Shown: positions 26,030 to 37,800 of the stretch, piece by piece | Numbering within the stretch: position 1 is the first letter of the stretch | How the letters are laid out: every line of letters starts with the position of its first letter | From: Flavobacterium nackdongense | Lineage (GTDB): Bacteria > Bacteroidota > Bacteroidia > Flavobacteriales > Flavobacteriaceae | NCBI RefSeq assembly: GCF_004355225.1 | Contig: NZ_CP037933.1 | Coordinates: forward strand, 3,410,001-3,474,000 | DNA length: 64,000 nucleotides | Direction: 5' to 3' | Notes under the pieces: generated by a model | What the model was told of the DNA's origin: nothing | The model's database searches: none | Seen by the model: the letters and a program-made list of their open reading frames with translations, nothing else | Made by a program: the position numbers and the translations under genes

Positions 26030-26090
26030 AGATTTCGGATTTTAGATTGTAGATTAAAAAAATCTAAAATTTAAAATCTAAACTCTTAAA
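26030..26090. repeat. Inverted heptamer repeats between tRNA genes
   Basis: TTAGATT-type heptamers are followed by their complements AATCTAA, so the spacer can fold into a hairpin. A similar heptamer-rich spacer lies at 25848-25925 between the first two tRNAs. They are variants of the words found before moxR and the exonuclease. Confidence 0.65.
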
Positions 26091-26101
26091 TCAAGGATTC
26101 T

Positions 26102-26173
26102 GCCGACTTAGCTCAGGGGTAGAGTGCTTCCTTGGTAAGGAAGAGGTCACGGGTTCAATTCCCGTAGTTGGCT
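26102..26173 (+). tRNA. tRNA-Thr (anticodon GGT)
   Basis: Acceptor GCCGACT pairs with AGTTGGC (one G-T). The anticodon stem CTTCC/GGAAG encloses TTGGTAA, reading GGT. Discriminator T; no encoded CCA. It lies 54 bp before tuf and is surely processed from the same transcript. Confidence 0.97.
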
Positions 26174-26227
26174 CAAAGTAGTATAAAATTGAACACTAAT
26201 AATAACTAAGATTAAAAATTAAGTAAA

Positions 26228-27412
26228 ATGGCAAAAGAAACCTTTAACCGTAGTAAGCCCCACTTAAACATTGGAACAATTGGGCACGTGGATCACGGAA
26301 AAACAACTTTAACTGCAGCAATAACTAAAGTGTTATCTGATGCTGGTTACTGTCAAGCAAAATCATTTGATCAAATTGATAATGCTCCAGAAGAAAAAGA
26401 AAGAGGTATTACAATTAATACATCTCACGTTGAGTATGAAACTGCTAACCGTCACTACGCACACGTTGACTGTCCAGGTCACGCGGATTACGTAAAAAAC
26501 ATGGTAACTGGTGCTGCTCAAATGGACGGTGCTATCCTTGTGGTTGCTGCAACTGACGGACCAATGCCACAAACACGTGAGCACATCCTATTAGGTCGTC
26601 AAGTAGGTATTCCTAGAATGGTTGTATTCATGAACAAAGTGGATATGGTTGATGATGAGGAGTTGTTAGAGCTTGTTGAAATGGAAATTAGAGATTTATT
26701 ATCTTTCTACGAATATGATGGAGACAACTGTCCAGTAATTCAAGGTTCCGCACTTGGTGGATTGAATAACGATCCAGCTTGGGTACCAAAAATTATCGAA
26801 TTGATGGATGCTGTTGATGCTTGGATTGAAGAGCCACTTCGTGATACAGCAAAACCATTCTTGATGCCGGTTGAGGACGTATTTACAATTACTGGTCGTG
26901 GAACTGTTGCTACAGGTCGTATCGAAACAGGTATTGCTAATACAGGAGATCCAGTTGAAATCATTGGTATGGGTGCTGAAAAATTGACTTCTACAATTAC
27001 AGGAGTTGAAATGTTCCGTAAAATCCTTGATAGAGGTGAAGCTGGAGATAACGTTGGATTACTTTTAAGAGGTATCGATAAAGCAGATATCAAAAGAGGT
27101 ATGGTTATCATTAAACCAGGATCTGTAAAACCACACAACCACTTCAAAGCTGAGGTGTATATCTTGAAAAAAGAAGAAGGTGGTCGTCACACTCCATTCC
27201 ATAATAACTACCGTCCACAGTTCTACGTACGTACAACTGACGTAACTGGAGTTATTACATTGCCAGCTGGAGTAGAGATGGTAATGCCAGGGGATAACTT
27301 AACTATTGAAGTTTCTTTGTTAAGCCCAATCGCTATGAACGTAGGTTTACGTTTTGCTATCCGTGAGGGTGGTAGAACTGTAGGTGCTGGTCAGGTAACT
27401 GAAATACTATAG
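26228..27412 (+). CDS. tuf: Translation elongation factor Tu
   Basis: This GTPase delivers aminoacyl-tRNA to the ribosome. It has 394 residues, the standard length. The P-loop GHVDHGKT is at residues 19-26, the switch II region [12 protein letters not shown] and the NKVD base-recognition motif are intact, and beta-barrel domains 2 and 3 follow, ending [12 protein letters not shown]. It is read with three upstream tRNAs and followed by a strong terminator, tRNA-Trp and secE. The leader is A-rich without a Shine-Dalgarno site. Only this tuf copy is in the window. Confidence 0.99.
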   Translation: MAKETFNRSKPHLNIGTIGHVDHGKTTLTAAITKVLSDAGYCQAKSFDQIDNAPEEKERGITINTSHVEYETANRHYAHVDCPGHADYVKNMVTGAAQMDGAILVVAATDGPMPQTREHILLGRQVGIPRMVVFMNKVDMVDDEELLELVEMEIRDLLSFYEYDGDNCPVIQGSALGGLNNDPAWVPKIIELMDAVDAWIEEPLRDTAKPFLMPVEDVFTITGRGTVATGRIETGIANTGDPVEIIGMGAEKLTSTITGVEMFRKILDRGEAGDNVGLLLRGIDKADIKRGMVIIKPGSVKPHNHFKAEVYILKKEEGGRHTPFHNNYRPQFYVRTTDVTGVITLPAGVEMVMPGDNLTIEVSLLSPIAMNVGLRFAIREGGRTVGAGQVTEIL

Positions 27413-27431
27413 TAATATTTATAATGTTTAT

Positions 27432-27466
27432 AAAGCCAGTTCCGATTTTTATTGGAACTGGCTTTT
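27432..27466 (+). terminator. Terminator after tuf
   Basis: A 12-bp perfect stem, AAAGCCAGTTCC with GGAACTGGCTTT, loop of ten bases, then TT. Readthrough into tRNA-Trp and secE is possible because the T-run is short. Confidence 0.8.
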
Positions 27467-27471
27467 AACGA

Positions 27472-27542
27472 ACGGGCGTAGTTCAAGGGTAGAATAGCGG
27501 TCTCCAAAACCGTTGATGGGGGTTCGAATCCCTCCGCCCGTG
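27472..27542 (+). tRNA. tRNA-Trp (anticodon CCA)
   Basis: Acceptor ACGGGCG pairs perfectly with CGCCCGT; discriminator G. The anticodon loop CTCCAAA reads CCA. It lies 16 bp before secE, as in many Bacteroidota. Confidence 0.97.
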
Positions 27543-27558
27543 CAAAAATTAAATCATA

Positions 27559-27756
27559 ATGACAAAAGTTGTTAATTATATATCAGAAGCATTTGAAGAA
27601 TTAAAATCAAATGTGACTTGGCCAGTTTGGGCTGAAGTACAACGTCTAACGATTGTTGTTGCTCTTTTCTCCGTATTATTTGCTTTGGCAACTTGGGGAG
27701 TTGATGAAATGTTTGCAAATATTTTGGATAAATTTTTCACCTGGCTAAAAGCGTAA
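27559..27756 (+). CDS. secE: Preprotein translocase subunit SecE
   Basis: This 65-residue inner-membrane protein clamps the SecY channel. The amphipathic region EAFEELKSNVTWPVWAEVQR is the conserved SecE core, followed by one transmembrane helix (about 29-50). Only the short single-helix form is present, as usual outside Enterobacteria. It sits directly before nusG, the universal arrangement, with a ten-base gap. Confidence 0.96.
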   Translation: MTKVVNYISEAFEELKSNVTWPVWAEVQRLTIVVALFSVLFALATWGVDEMFANILDKFFTWLKA

Positions 27757-27766
27757 TTTTTTTGTT

Positions 27767-28318
27767 ATGGCAGATAATAATTTGAAAAAATGGTACGTTG
27801 TTCGAGCAGTAAGTGGACAAGAGAACAAAGTGAAAGCCTATATCGAAACCGAAATCGCAAGATTGGAGATGACCGATTATGTTTCGCAAGTTCTAGTTCC
27901 TACTGAAAAAATAGTGACCGTAAAAGAAGGAAAAAAACTTGTGAAAGACAAAGTGTATTTTCCTGGTTATGTAATGATCGAAGCGAACCTAGTTGGAGAG
28001 ATTCCTCATATTATTAAGTCTACAACAAGTGTTATCGGATTTTTAGGGGAAACTAAAGGAGGGGAACCTGTTCCTCTTCGACTATCTGAGGTCAACAGAA
28101 TGTTAGGAAAAGTAGATGAATTGGCTGTAAATACCGATACTCGTGCTGTTCCATTCACTTTGGGTGAGACAATAAAGGTTATTGATGGTCCTTTCAATGG
28201 TTTCAATGGAACGGTTGAGAAAATCAATGAAGAAAAGCGTAAACTTGAAGTGATGGTGAAAATTTTCGGAAGAAAAACACCATTAGAATTAGGGTTTTTG
28301 CAAGTTGAAAAAGTATAA
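27767..28318 (+). CDS. nusG: Transcription termination/antitermination factor NusG
   Basis: NusG binds the clamp of RNA polymerase, speeds elongation, and links polymerase to Rho or the ribosome. The 183 residues contain the NGN domain (KWYVVRAVSGQENKVKAYIE to about 120) and a C-terminal KOW domain (VIDGPFNGFNGTVEKINEEK). Length and order are standard. It lies between secE and rplK, the conserved position. Confidence 0.98.
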   Translation: MADNNLKKWYVVRAVSGQENKVKAYIETEIARLEMTDYVSQVLVPTEKIVTVKEGKKLVKDKVYFPGYVMIEANLVGEIPHIIKSTTSVIGFLGETKGGEPVPLRLSEVNRMLGKVDELAVNTDTRAVPFTLGETIKVIDGPFNGFNGTVEKINEEKRKLEVMVKIFGRKTPLELGFLQVEKV

Positions 28319-28384
28319 TTTTTGTTACATCTATAATAAACCACATTTTCGCTTCCACTGTTAATGTGTTAAATTTTAAAAAAA

Positions 28385-28831
28385 ATGGCTAAAGAGATTA
28401 GTAAAGTAGTTAAACTACAAGTTAAGGGAGGTGCTGCGAACCCGTCGCCACCGGTTGGACCTGCTTTAGGTGCTGCTGGTGTTAATATCATGGAGTTCTG
28501 TAAGCAATTTAATGCTAGAACCCAAGATAAACCAGGTAAAGTTTGCCCAGTGCAAATTACAGTGTATAAAGACAAATCTTTCGATTTTGTTGTAAAAACA
28601 CCACCTGCTGCTGTTCAGTTAATGGATGCAGCAAAGCTTAAATCTGGTTCAGGAGAACCAAATCGTAAGAAAGTAGCTAGCGTTACTTGGGATGTTATCA
28701 AAACAATTGCGGAAGACAAGATGGTTGATTTAAATGCATTCACAATCGAGTCTGCTATGAGCATGATCGCAGGAACGGCTAGATCTATGGGTATAACTGT
28801 AACTGGAGATTCTCCTCTAAAACAAGCGTAA
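28385..28831 (+). CDS. rplK: 50S ribosomal protein uL11
   Basis: uL11 forms the base of the GTPase-associated stalk with 23S rRNA. The 148-residue protein has the proline-rich N-terminal domain ([20 protein letters not shown]) and the C-terminal rRNA-binding domain ending [15 protein letters not shown]. The rplA start follows four bases after the stop, so they are one transcript. Confidence 0.98.
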   Translation: MAKEISKVVKLQVKGGAANPSPPVGPALGAAGVNIMEFCKQFNARTQDKPGKVCPVQITVYKDKSFDFVVKTPPAAVQLMDAAKLKSGSGEPNRKKVASVTWDVIKTIAEDKMVDLNAFTIESAMSMIAGTARSMGITVTGDSPLKQA

Positions 28832-28834
28832 GAC

Positions 28835-29524
28835 ATGGCAAAATTGACAAAAAAGCAAAAAGAGGCTGCTTCAAAAATTGAAAAGAACAAATTATACACT
28901 TTGAAAGATGCTGCTGCATTAATTAAAGTTGTTGCTTCTGCAAAATTTGATGAGTCTGTTGATATCGCTGTACGTTTAGGTGTTGATCCTAGAAAAGCGA
29001 ATCAAATGGTAAGAGGTGTTGTAACATTACCTCACGGAACTGGTAAAGATGTAAAAGTATTGGCATTGGTTACTCCAGATAAAGAAGCGGAAGCTAAAGA
29101 AGCTGGAGCAGACTATGTAGGTCTTGATGATTATTTACAAAAAATTAAAGACGGTTGGACAGATGTTGATGTAATCATCACCATGCCAAGTGTAATGGGT
29201 AAATTAGGTCCATTAGGTCGTATTTTAGGACCTAGAGGTTTAATGCCAAACCCTAAAACTGGTACTGTAACTATGGAAATTGCTAAAGCAGTAGCTGAAG
29301 TTAAAGCTGGTAAAATCGACTTTAAAGTGGACAAAACAGGTATCATACATGCAGGTATCGGAAGAATTTCTTTCGAAGCTGATAAAATTGTAGATAACGC
29401 TCACGAAATTATTCAAACATTAATCAAACTTAAACCAACTGCGGCTAAAGGAACTTACATCAAAAGTATTTACCTTACTAGCACAATGAGTCCAGCAATT
29501 GCTTTGGACCCTAAAGCAGTATAA
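28835..29524 (+). CDS. rplA: 50S ribosomal protein uL1
   Basis: uL1 forms the mobile L1 stalk that guides exit of deacylated tRNA. It has the usual 229 residues; recognisable segments are [19 protein letters not shown] and [13 protein letters not shown]. In many bacteria uL1 represses its own operon by binding the mRNA; no obvious mimic of the 23S site was identified in the 66-bp spacer before rplK. Confidence 0.98.
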   Translation: MAKLTKKQKEAASKIEKNKLYTLKDAAALIKVVASAKFDESVDIAVRLGVDPRKANQMVRGVVTLPHGTGKDVKVLALVTPDKEAEAKEAGADYVGLDDYLQKIKDGWTDVDVIITMPSVMGKLGPLGRILGPRGLMPNPKTGTVTMEIAKAVAEVKAGKIDFKVDKTGIIHAGIGRISFEADKIVDNAHEIIQTLIKLKPTAAKGTYIKSIYLTSTMSPAIALDPKAV

Positions 29525-29546
29525 TTGGTAGTTAAAAATTTTTAGT

Positions 29547-30044
29547 ATGACTAGAGAAGAAAAATCAATCGCGATTGAAGATTTAACTGCACAGTTAGCT
29601 GGTACAAATATTATTTATGTATCTGATATTTCCGGGCTAAACGCAGAAACAACTTCAAACTTAAGAAGAGCTTGCTTTAAAGCAGGTATCAAAATCGAGG
29701 TAGTTAAAAACACTTTGCTTGCAAAAGCAATGGAAGCTTCGGATAATGATTATGGTGACTTACCATCTGTATTGACAGGTAATAGCGCTATTTTCATAGC
29801 TGATGTAGCTAACGCTCCTGGAAAAATAATCAAAGATTTCCGCAAAAAGAATGCTAAGCCAATTTTGAAAGGGGCTTACATCAATGCAGAAGTTTACATT
29901 GGAGACGATCAATTAGATGCCTTGGCAACTATCAAATCGAAAGAAGAACTTATCGGCGAAATCATTGGATTACTTCAATCACCAGCTCAAAGAGTTATTT
30001 CTGCTCTTCAAAACCAATTCGCAAAAGAAGAAGAGGTTGCTTAA
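29547..30044 (+). CDS. rplJ: 50S ribosomal protein uL10
   Basis: uL10 anchors the L7/L12 dimers of the stalk. The 165-residue protein begins MTREEKSIAIEDLTAQL and has the C-terminal helix that binds L12 dimers (LQSPAQRVISALQNQFAKEE). It is only 22 bp from rplA, so there is no room for the long L10 leader RNA seen in many Firmicutes and Proteobacteria. Confidence 0.97.
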   Translation: MTREEKSIAIEDLTAQLAGTNIIYVSDISGLNAETTSNLRRACFKAGIKIEVVKNTLLAKAMEASDNDYGDLPSVLTGNSAIFIADVANAPGKIIKDFRKKNAKPILKGAYINAEVYIGDDQLDALATIKSKEELIGEIIGLLQSPAQRVISALQNQFAKEEEVA

Positions 30045-30163
30045 TTCAATTTTAGAGTTTAGAGTTCTGATTTTAGATTTCTAAATAATAAAAAAATTAA
30101 GTGCATTAAAACGCGCACAATAAACAATAATATTTTACAAATCATTTTAAAACGATAGAAAAA

Positions 30164-30535
30164 ATGGCAGATTTGAAACAATTCGCAGAACAATTAGTTA
30201 ATCTTACAGTAAAAGAAGTTAACGAATTAGCAACAATATTAAAAGATGAGTACGGAATCGAACCAGCTGCTGCAGCTGTAGTAGTTGCCGCTGGTGGCGG
30301 AGAAGCTGCTGCTGAAGAGGCTCAAACTGAATTTACAGTAGTATTGAAAGAAGCTGGTGCTTCTAAATTAGCTGTTGTAAAAGCAGTAAAAGAATTGACA
30401 GGTTTAGGTCTTAAAGAAGCAAAAGATTTAGTTGATTCTGCTCCATCAAACATCAAAGAAGGTGTTTCTAAAGATGAAGCTGAAGGTCTTAAAAAATCTT
30501 TAGAAGAAGCTGGAGCTGTTGTTGAATTAAAATAA
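30164..30535 (+). CDS. rplL: 50S ribosomal protein bL12 (L7/L12)
   Basis: bL12 is the multicopy stalk protein that recruits translation GTPases. The 123 residues show the N-terminal dimerisation helices, an Ala/Gly-rich hinge (about 38-52) and the globular domain with [16 protein letters not shown] and [20 protein letters not shown] segments. It is separated from rplJ by 119 bp of AT-rich DNA that could hold a promoter allowing extra L12 synthesis. Confidence 0.98.
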   Translation: MADLKQFAEQLVNLTVKEVNELATILKDEYGIEPAAAAVVVAAGGGEAAAEEAQTEFTVVLKEAGASKLAVVKAVKELTGLGLKEAKDLVDSAPSNIKEGVSKDEAEGLKKSLEEAGAVVELK

Positions 30536-30557
30536 TTCACTCCACTTTAGAGAATTA

Positions 30558-30655
30558 GGTTTAGGTCTTGGATACGAATCCAATGGCCTAAACCATTTTT
30601 CGTATAATAAAATTATACTCTAAAATTTATCTTAAATAGTATAATACGAAAAAAA
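30558..30655 (+). terminator. Attenuator-like hairpins between rplL and rpoB
   Basis: The first hairpin pairs GGTTTAGG (30558-30565) with CCTAAACC (30587-30594), extended by TTGGA/TCCAA, and is followed by T5. The second pairs TTCGTA and TTATACT with AGTATAA and TACGAA (about 30599-30650). A partial terminator here would lower polymerase subunit synthesis relative to L12, as known for the equivalent spacer in other bacteria. Confidence 0.65.
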
Positions 30656-30679
30656 CTTTTTATCAATACGAAGACAGAA

Positions 30680-30793
30680 ATGAGCGAACTTGGTTCATTT
30701 TTAAGAGGTGTTGATTGTAAAAAGAAAGTAGAGATTACCCCGTGTATTTACACAAAAAAATTACTTTTTTTTAATCAAAATTTTGTCCATTGA
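30680..30793 (+). CDS. Possible 37-residue leader peptide coupled to rpoB
   Basis: An open frame from ATG 30680 ([20 protein letters not shown]) ends at TGA 30791-30793, sharing its last base with the rpoB ATG at 30793 (TGATG). Such an overlap is typical of translational coupling. No protein family is recognised, and the length could be chance. It starts after the attenuator hairpins. Treat as a hypothesis. Confidence 0.3.
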   Translation: MSELGSFLRGVDCKKKVEITPCIYTKKLLFFNQNFVH

Positions 30794-33700
30794 TGATAAC
30801 AAATCAGACTGAAAGATTGAATTTTGCCTCCACAAAAAACATTCCTCAATACCCAGATTTTCTGGATGTTCAGGTAAAATCGTTTAAAGATTTCTTCCAA
30901 TTGGAAACCAAATCTGACGAAAGAGGCGACGAAGGGTTATACAACACCTTCATGGAAAACTTCCCAATTACAGATACAAGGAATAACTTTGTATTAGAAT
31001 TTCTTGACTACTTTGTAGATCCACCGCGTTATACAATTCAAGAATGTATCGAAAGAGGGCTTACCTATAGTGTGCCTTTAAAAGCAAGATTAAAACTATA
31101 TTGTACAGATCCAGAGCACGAAGATTTTGAAACTATTGTTCAAGATGTTTATCTAGGAACAATACCGTACATGACTCCTTCAGGTACTTTTGTAATCAAT
31201 GGTGCCGAGCGTGTTGTTGTTTCTCAATTGCACCGTTCGCCTGGGGTTTTCTTTGGCCAATCATTCCACGCCAATGGAACAAAACTATATTCTGCCAGAG
31301 TAATTCCTTTCAAAGGATCTTGGATAGAATTTTCAACCGATATCAATAGCGTTATGTACGCTTATATCGACAGAAAGAAAAAATTACCTGTAACTACTTT
31401 ATTCCGGGCTATCGGTTTCGAAAGAGATAAGGATATCCTTGAGATTTTCGACCTAGCCGAAGAAATTAAAGTATCTAAAACGGGACTTAAAAAATATATC
31501 GGTAGACGATTAGCTGCTCGTGTTTTGAACACTTGGCACGAAGATTTCGTGGATGAAGACACTGGCGAAGTGGTTTCTATCGAACGTAACGAAATAATCC
31601 TTGACCGTGACACAATTATCGACAAAGATAATGTGGAAGAAATCATTGATTCTAACGTAAAATCTATTTTGTTGCACAAAGAAGATAGCAATGCAGTTGA
31701 TTATTCTATCATTCACAACACGCTTCAAAAAGATCCAACCAATTCTGAAAAAGAAGCCGTTGAGCACATCTACAGACAATTGCGTAACGCAGAACCGCCT
31801 GATGAAGAAACTGCTCGTGGCATTATAGATAAATTATTCTTCTCTGACCAACGTTATAACTTAGGTGAAGTAGGTCGTTATAGAATTAACAAAAAACTTG
31901 GTTTGGATACTCCAATGGAAAAGCAAGTGCTTACCAAAGAAGACATCATTACCATAGTGAAATATTTGATTGAATTAATAAATGCGAAAGCTGATATTGA
32001 TGATATCGATCACTTGTCAAACCGTCGTGTTAGAACAGTTGGCGAACAACTTTCTCAACAATTTGGTGTTGGTTTGGCTCGTATGGCAAGAACCATTCGC
32101 GAGAGAATGAACGTTAGAGATAACGAGGTGTTTACACCGATCGATTTGATTAATGCCAAAACATTATCATCGGTGATCAACTCTTTCTTTGGAACAAACC
32201 AGTTGTCACAGTTTATGGATCAAACGAATCCATTGGCCGAGATTACACACAAAAGAAGGTTATCTGCACTTGGACCAGGTGGACTTTCGAGAGAGAGAGC
32301 TGGATTTGAGGTTCGTGACGTTCACTATACGCACTACGGACGTTTATGTCCAATTGAAACTCCTGAGGGACCAAACATTGGTTTGATTTCATCGCTTGGT
32401 GTTTATGCTAAAGTTAACGGAATGGGTTTCATTGAAACTCCGTATCGTAAAGTAACAAAAGGGGTGGTAGATTTAGAATCGACTCCTGTTTACTTGAGCG
32501 CAGAGGAAGAAGAAGGTATGATGATTTCACAAGCAAACATTGAAATGGATGCTGTTGGAAAAATTCTTGCCGACAACGTAATTGCCCGTCAAGAAGGGGA
32601 TTTCCCAGTAATCGATCCATCACAAGTAGATTATGCTGACGTTGCTCCTAATCAAATTGCTTCGATTTCAGCTTCATTGATTCCTTTCTTGGAACACGAT
32701 GATGCGAATAGAGCGTTGATGGGATCGAACATGATGCGTCAGGCCGTACCATTATTGCGTCCTGAAGCTCCTATTGTTGGAACTGGTTTAGAGCGTCAAG
32801 TAGCTTCAGATTCTAGAGTCTTAATCAATGCTGAAGGACCTGGAACTGTGGAATATGTCGATGCTAATATCATCACCATCAAATACGATCGTTCTGAAGA
32901 AGAAAGAATGGTAAGTTTTGAGCCTGATGAAAAAACATACAATTTAATTAAATTTAGAAAAACCAATCAAAGCACAAGTATCAACTTGAAACCTATCGTA
33001 AGAAAAGGGGACAGAGTGGTGCTAGGACAAGTATTATCAGAAGGATATGCCACCCAAAATGGTGAATTAGCTTTAGGTCGTAACCTTAAAGTAGCGTTCA
33101 TGCCTTGGAAAGGGTACAACTTCGAGGATGCGATTGTGATTTCTGAAAAAGTAGTTCGTGACGATATATTTACCTCTATTCACGTCGATGATTATTCATT
33201 GGAAGTGAGAGATACTAAATTAGGTAACGAAGAATTAACTAATGATATTCCAAACGTTTCTGAAGAAGCTACCAAAGATTTAGATGAAAACGGTATGATT
33301 AGAATTGGTGCTGAGGTAAAACCTGGCGATATTCTTATCGGAAAAATTACACCAAAAGGAGAATCTGATCCAACTCCAGAAGAAAAATTGCTTCGTGCCA
33401 TCTTCGGGGATAAAGCTGGTGATGTGAAAGATGCTTCATTGAAAGCGTCTCCATCTTTACACGGTGTGGTTTTAGACAAAAAATTGTTTGCAAGAGCAGT
33501 AAAAGATAAACGTAAGAGAACCCAAGATAAAGATGCTTTAGGCGCTTTGGAAATGGAATTCGAAACTAAATTTGTTGAATTGAAAGACAAATTAATTGAG
33601 AAATTGTTCTTAATCGTAAACGGAAAAACCTCTCAAGGTGTAATGAATGATTTGGGTGAAGAAGTTTTGCCAAAAGGTAAAAAATACACTCAAAAAATGC

Positions 33701-34605
33701 TTTATGCTGTCGAAGATTTTGCTCACTTGAGTACAGGTCAATGGGTTGCCGATGAAACAACGAATACAATGGTGAATGATTTGATTCATAACTATAAAAT
33801 TAAGTTGAACGATTTACAAGGTTCATTGCGTAGAGAGAAATTCACGATTACTGTAGGTGATGAATTGCCATCAGGGATTTTGAAATTGGCTAAAGTATAT
33901 GTTGCCAAAAAACGTAAATTGAAAGTTGGGGATAAAATGGCGGGACGTCACGGTAACAAAGGTATTGTTGCTCGTATTGTTCGTCACGAGGATATGCCTT
34001 TCTTAGAAGATGGAACACCTGTGGATATTGTGTTGAATCCACTTGGGGTACCTTCGCGTATGAACATTGGTCAGATTTACGAAACTGTTTTAGGCTGGGC
34101 TGGACAGAATTTGGGTAGAAAATTTGCTACTCCAATTTTTGATGGTGCCTCTTTAGACGAAATAAATGCGTTGACTGATGAAGCGGGAGTGCCAAGATTC
34201 GGACACACTTATCTATACGATGGTGGGACTGGTGAGCGTTTTGCACAGAAAGCAACTGTTGGAGTTGTTTATATGCTGAAATTAGGTCACATGGTCGATG
34301 ATAAAATGCACGCACGTTCGATCGGACCGTACTCTTTGATTACACAACAACCATTGGGTGGTAAAGCTCAATTTGGTGGTCAGCGTTTTGGAGAGATGGA
34401 GGTTTGGGCACTTGAAGCTTATGGAGCATCAAGTACACTTCGTGAAATTTTGACTGTGAAATCCGATGACGTTATTGGTAGAGCTAAAACCTACGAAGCT
34501 ATCGTTAAGGGAGAATCTATGCCTGAACCAGGATTGCCGGAATCTTTCAATGTGTTGATGCACGAATTGAAAGGTCTTGGACTTGACCTTCGTTTAGAAG
34601 AATAA
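30793..34605 (+). CDS. rpoB: DNA-directed RNA polymerase subunit beta
   Basis: This is the beta subunit, about 1270 residues, the normal Bacteroidota size. The rifampicin-pocket region [19 protein letters not shown] with [20 protein letters not shown] is wild type in appearance. The C-terminal segments [20 protein letters not shown] and [20 protein letters not shown] are complete. ATG 30793 ([11 protein letters not shown]) is preferred over the adjacent TTG at 30790. It is co-transcribed with rpoC, although an unusual palindrome-rich spacer of 224 bp separates them. Confidence 0.99.
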   Translation: MITNQTERLNFASTKNIPQYPDFLDVQVKSFKDFFQLETKSDERGDEGLYNTFMENFPITDTRNNFVLEFLDYFVDPPRYTIQECIERGLTYSVPLKARLKLYCTDPEHEDFETIVQDVYLGTIPYMTPSGTFVINGAERVVVSQLHRSPGVFFGQSFHANGTKLYSARVIPFKGSWIEFSTDINSVMYAYIDRKKKLPVTTLFRAIGFERDKDILEIFDLAEEIKVSKTGLKKYIGRRLAARVLNTWHEDFVDEDTGEVVSIERNEIILDRDTIIDKDNVEEIIDSNVKSILLHKEDSNAVDYSIIHNTLQKDPTNSEKEAVEHIYRQLRNAEPPDEETARGIIDKLFFSDQRYNLGEVGRYRINKKLGLDTPMEKQVLTKEDIITIVKYLIELINAKADIDDIDHLSNRRVRTVGEQLSQQFGVGLARMARTIRERMNVRDNEVFTPIDLINAKTLSSVINSFFGTNQLSQFMDQTNPLAEITHKRRLSALGPGGLSRERAGFEVRDVHYTHYGRLCPIETPEGPNIGLISSLGVYAKVNGMGFIETPYRKVTKGVVDLESTPVYLSAEEEEGMMISQANIEMDAVGKILADNVIARQEGDFPVIDPSQVDYADVAPNQIASISASLIPFLEHDDANRALMGSNMMRQAVPLLRPEAPIVGTGLERQVASDSRVLINAEGPGTVEYVDANIITIKYDRSEEERMVSFEPDEKTYNLIKFRKTNQSTSINLKPIVRKGDRVVLGQVLSEGYATQNGELALGRNLKVAFMPWKGYNFEDAIVISEKVVRDDIFTSIHVDDYSLEVRDTKLGNEELTNDIPNVSEEATKDLDENGMIRIGAEVKPGDILIGKITPKGESDPTPEEKLLRAIFGDKAGDVKDASLKASPSLHGVVLDKKLFARAVKDKRKRTQDKDALGALEMEFETKFVELKDKLIEKLFLIVNGKTSQGVMNDLGEEVLPKGKKYTQKMLYAVEDFAHLSTGQWVADETTNTMVNDLIHNYKIKLNDLQGSLRREKFTITVGDELPSGILKLAKVYVAKKRKLKVGDKMAGRHGNKGIVARIVRHEDMPFLEDGTPVDIVLNPLGVPSRMNIGQIYETVLGWAGQNLGRKFATPIFDGASLDEINALTDEAGVPRFGHTYLYDGGTGERFAQKATVGVVYMLKLGHMVDDKMHARSIGPYSLITQQPLGGKAQFGGQRFGEMEVWALEAYGASSTLREILTVKSDDVIGRAKTYEAIVKGESMPEPGLPESFNVLMHELKGLGLDLRLEE

Positions 34606-34611
34606 TTTTTT

Positions 34612-34789
34612 TGTAGAGACGTTGCATTGCAACGTCTTTACAAAAAACGCATATTTAATTAGTTTTCAGGATTTATACCCGTAACCCGTTCCGATTTTTT
34701 ATACAGCTGTATAATTAGCACTTCAAAATTTGTTGAAGTTTAGAGAAGTAATCCGTGGGATAGAGACGTTGCACTGCAACATCTGTACA
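34612..34789. repeat. Palindrome cluster in the rpoB-rpoC spacer
   Basis: Two copies of a GTAGAGACGTTGCA-type palindrome lie at 34612-34642 and 34761-34789 (second copy with mismatches). Between them are a perfect 16-bp palindrome TTATACAGCTGTATAA (34699-34714) and the hairpin CTTCAA/TTGAAG (34720-34739). The first copy is from memory a widespread Bacteroidota intergenic word. No gene is present. Confidence 0.8.
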
Positions 34790-34829
34790 AAATCAATTTT
34801 TAATTGCAAATAAATCAATAGTAAAAACT

Positions 34830-37800
34830 ATGATGAACAATAGAAACAATAATAGTAAAGATAAGAATCCTGTAAAAAGATTCAACAAAATTTCGATAGG
34901 ACTAGCTTCTCCTGAATCTATCTTGAAAGAATCAAGAGGTGAAGTTTTGAAACCAGAAACCATCAATTATAGAACACACAAACCAGAGCGTGACGGACTT
35001 TTCTGCGAACGTATTTTTGGACCTGTAAAAGATTTCGAATGTGCTTGTGGTAAATACAAAAGAATTCGCTACAAAGGAATCATTTGTGACCGTTGTGGTG
35101 TTGAAGTTACCGAGAAAAAAGTACGTAGAGATAGAGTAGGACACATCAACCTAGTTGTGCCAATTGCTCACATCTGGTATTTCCGTTCGTTGCCAAATAA
35201 AATTGGCTACATTTTAGGTCTTCCATCTAAGAAATTGGATATGATCATCTATTATGAAAGATACGTTGTTATCCAACCCGGTATTGCCAAAACTCCAGAA
35301 GGTGAGTCAGTTCAAAGATTAGATTTCTTAACAGAAGAAGAATATTTGAATATTTTAGATACCCTTCCTACAGAAAATCAATATTTAGACGATTTTGATC
35401 CTAATAAATTTGTTGCCAAAATGGGAGCAGAGTGTATTATGGATTTATTGGCTCGTATCGACTTAGATGCATTGTCTTATGAATTGCGTCACTCTGCGAA
35501 CAACGAAACGTCTAAACAACGTAAAACCGAAGCTTTAAAAAGATTACAAGTTGTAGAATCGTTCCGTGAGTCTAACTTGAACCGCGAGAATCGTCCAGAA
35601 TGGATGATTATGAAAGTGGTTCCAGTTATTCCACCAGAATTGCGTCCGTTGGTGCCACTTGACGGTGGTCGTTTCGCTACTTCTGATTTGAATGATTTAT
35701 ACCGTCGTGTAATTATACGTAATAATCGTTTGAAAAGATTGATGGAGATTAAAGCTCCTGAAGTCATCTTGAGAAACGAAAAACGTATGTTACAAGAATC
35801 GGTAGATTCACTTTTCGATAATACGCGTAAAGCATCGGCTGTAAAAACAGAATCAAACCGTCCGTTGAAATCACTTTCGGATTCCCTTAAAGGAAAACAA
35901 GGTCGTTTCCGTCAAAATTTACTTGGAAAACGTGTGGATTATTCTGCTCGTTCGGTAATTATCGTTGGACCTGAATTGAAATTGTTCGAATGCGGTATCC
36001 CTAAAGATATGGCTGCTGAACTGTACAAACCTTTTGTTATCCGTAAATTGATAGAAAGAGGAATTGTAAAAACAGTTAAATCGGCTAAGAAAATAATCGA
36101 CAAAAAAGAGCCAGTAGTTTGGGATATCCTTGAAAATGTAATCAAAGGACATCCAGTAATGCTGAATCGTGCTCCTACTTTGCACAGATTAGGTATTCAA
36201 GCGTTCCAACCCAAATTAATTGAAGGAAAAGCAATCCAATTGCACCCTTTAGTTTGTACGGCGTTCAACGCGGATTTTGATGGGGATCAGATGGCGGTTC
36301 ACTTGCCATTAGGACCAGAAGCTATTTTGGAAGCACAATTGTTATTGTTGGCTTCACACAATATTCTGAATCCTGCCAATGGTGCTCCGATTACTGTACC
36401 TTCTCAAGACATGGTTTTGGGTCTTTATTATATGACCAAAGAACGTTTGTCTACTCCAGAACTTAAAATTTTAGGCGAAGGCTTGACTTTTTATTCTGCA
36501 GAGGAAGTAAATATTGCTTTGAATGAAGGTAAATTAGAATTGAATGCGCGAGTAAAAATTCGTGCCAAAGATTATAATGAAAATGGAGATCTAGTTTACA
36601 AAATTATTCAAACAACCGCTGGTCGTGTATTGTTTAATGAGGTAGTGCCAGAAGCTGCAGGTTACATCAATGAGGTGTTGACAAAGAAAAACTTGAGAGA
36701 TATCATCGGACACGTTTTAAGCGTGACCAATGTGCCTACAACGGCTGCTTTCTTGGATAGTATGAAAGATATGGGATACAAATTTGCCTTCAAAGGTGGA
36801 TTGTCTTTCTCATTGGGTGATATTAGAATCCCAGAACAAAAAACAAAATTAATTGCAGATGCTAGAGAGCAAGTCGAAGGTATTTCTGCTAATTATAATA
36901 TGGGTCTTATTACCAATAACGAACGTTACAACCAAGTTATTGACGTATGGACCTCTACGAATGCTCAGCTTACAGAAGCAGCGATGAAAAACATTAGAGA
37001 AGACCAACAAGGTTTCAACTCGGTGTATATGATGCTTGACTCGGGAGCGAGGGGTTCCAAAGAACAAATTCGTCAGTTAACTGGTATGCGTGGTTTGATG
37101 GCTAAGCCTAAAAAATCGACTGCTGGTGGTGGTGAAATTATCGAAAACCCAATTCTTTCGAACTTTAAAGAAGGACTTTCGATTCTTGAGTATTTTATCT
37201 CTACTCACGGTGCTCGTAAAGGTCTTGCGGATACGGCTTTGAAAACGGCCGATGCGGGTTACTTGACCAGAAGATTACATGACGTTTCGCAAGATGTTAT
37301 CGTGAATACTGTAGATTGTGGTACTTTGAGAGGTGTTGAAGTTTCAGCATTGAAAAAGAACGAAGAAATCGTAGAAACTTTAGGAGAAAGAATCTTAGGA
37401 CGTGTGGCATTGCAAGATGTTATCAATCCTTTGACCAATGAACTTATCGTTGAAGCAGGTGAGGAAATTACCGAAGTATACATGAAAGCCATTGAAGCGT
37501 CTCCAATTGAAAAGTTGGAAGTTCGTTCTGCATTGACTTGTGAAGCTACTAAAGGTATTTGTGCAAAATGTTACGGTCGAAACTTGGCAACAGGAAAAAT
37601 GACTCAAAAAGGGGAGGCAGTCGGTGTAATCGCTGCTCAATCTATTGGAGAGCCAGGAACACAGCTTACCTTACGTACATTCCACGTGGGTGGGGTTGCA
37701 GGAGGTATTTCTGAAGAGTCTGCAATTGTTACCAGATTCGCAGGTAAAATCGAAATCGAAGATTTAAAAACAGTAAAAGGCGAAGACAATGATGGCAATG

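Noticed and set aside
25687..26173. Integrated element at the tRNA cluster
   Set aside because: The tRNAs are complete, their spacers contain only heptamer repeats, and no tRNA 3' duplication or integrase gene is adjacent.
29525..29546. L10 leader regulatory RNA before rplJ
   Set aside because: Only 22 bp separate rplA and rplJ, too little for the known leader fold.
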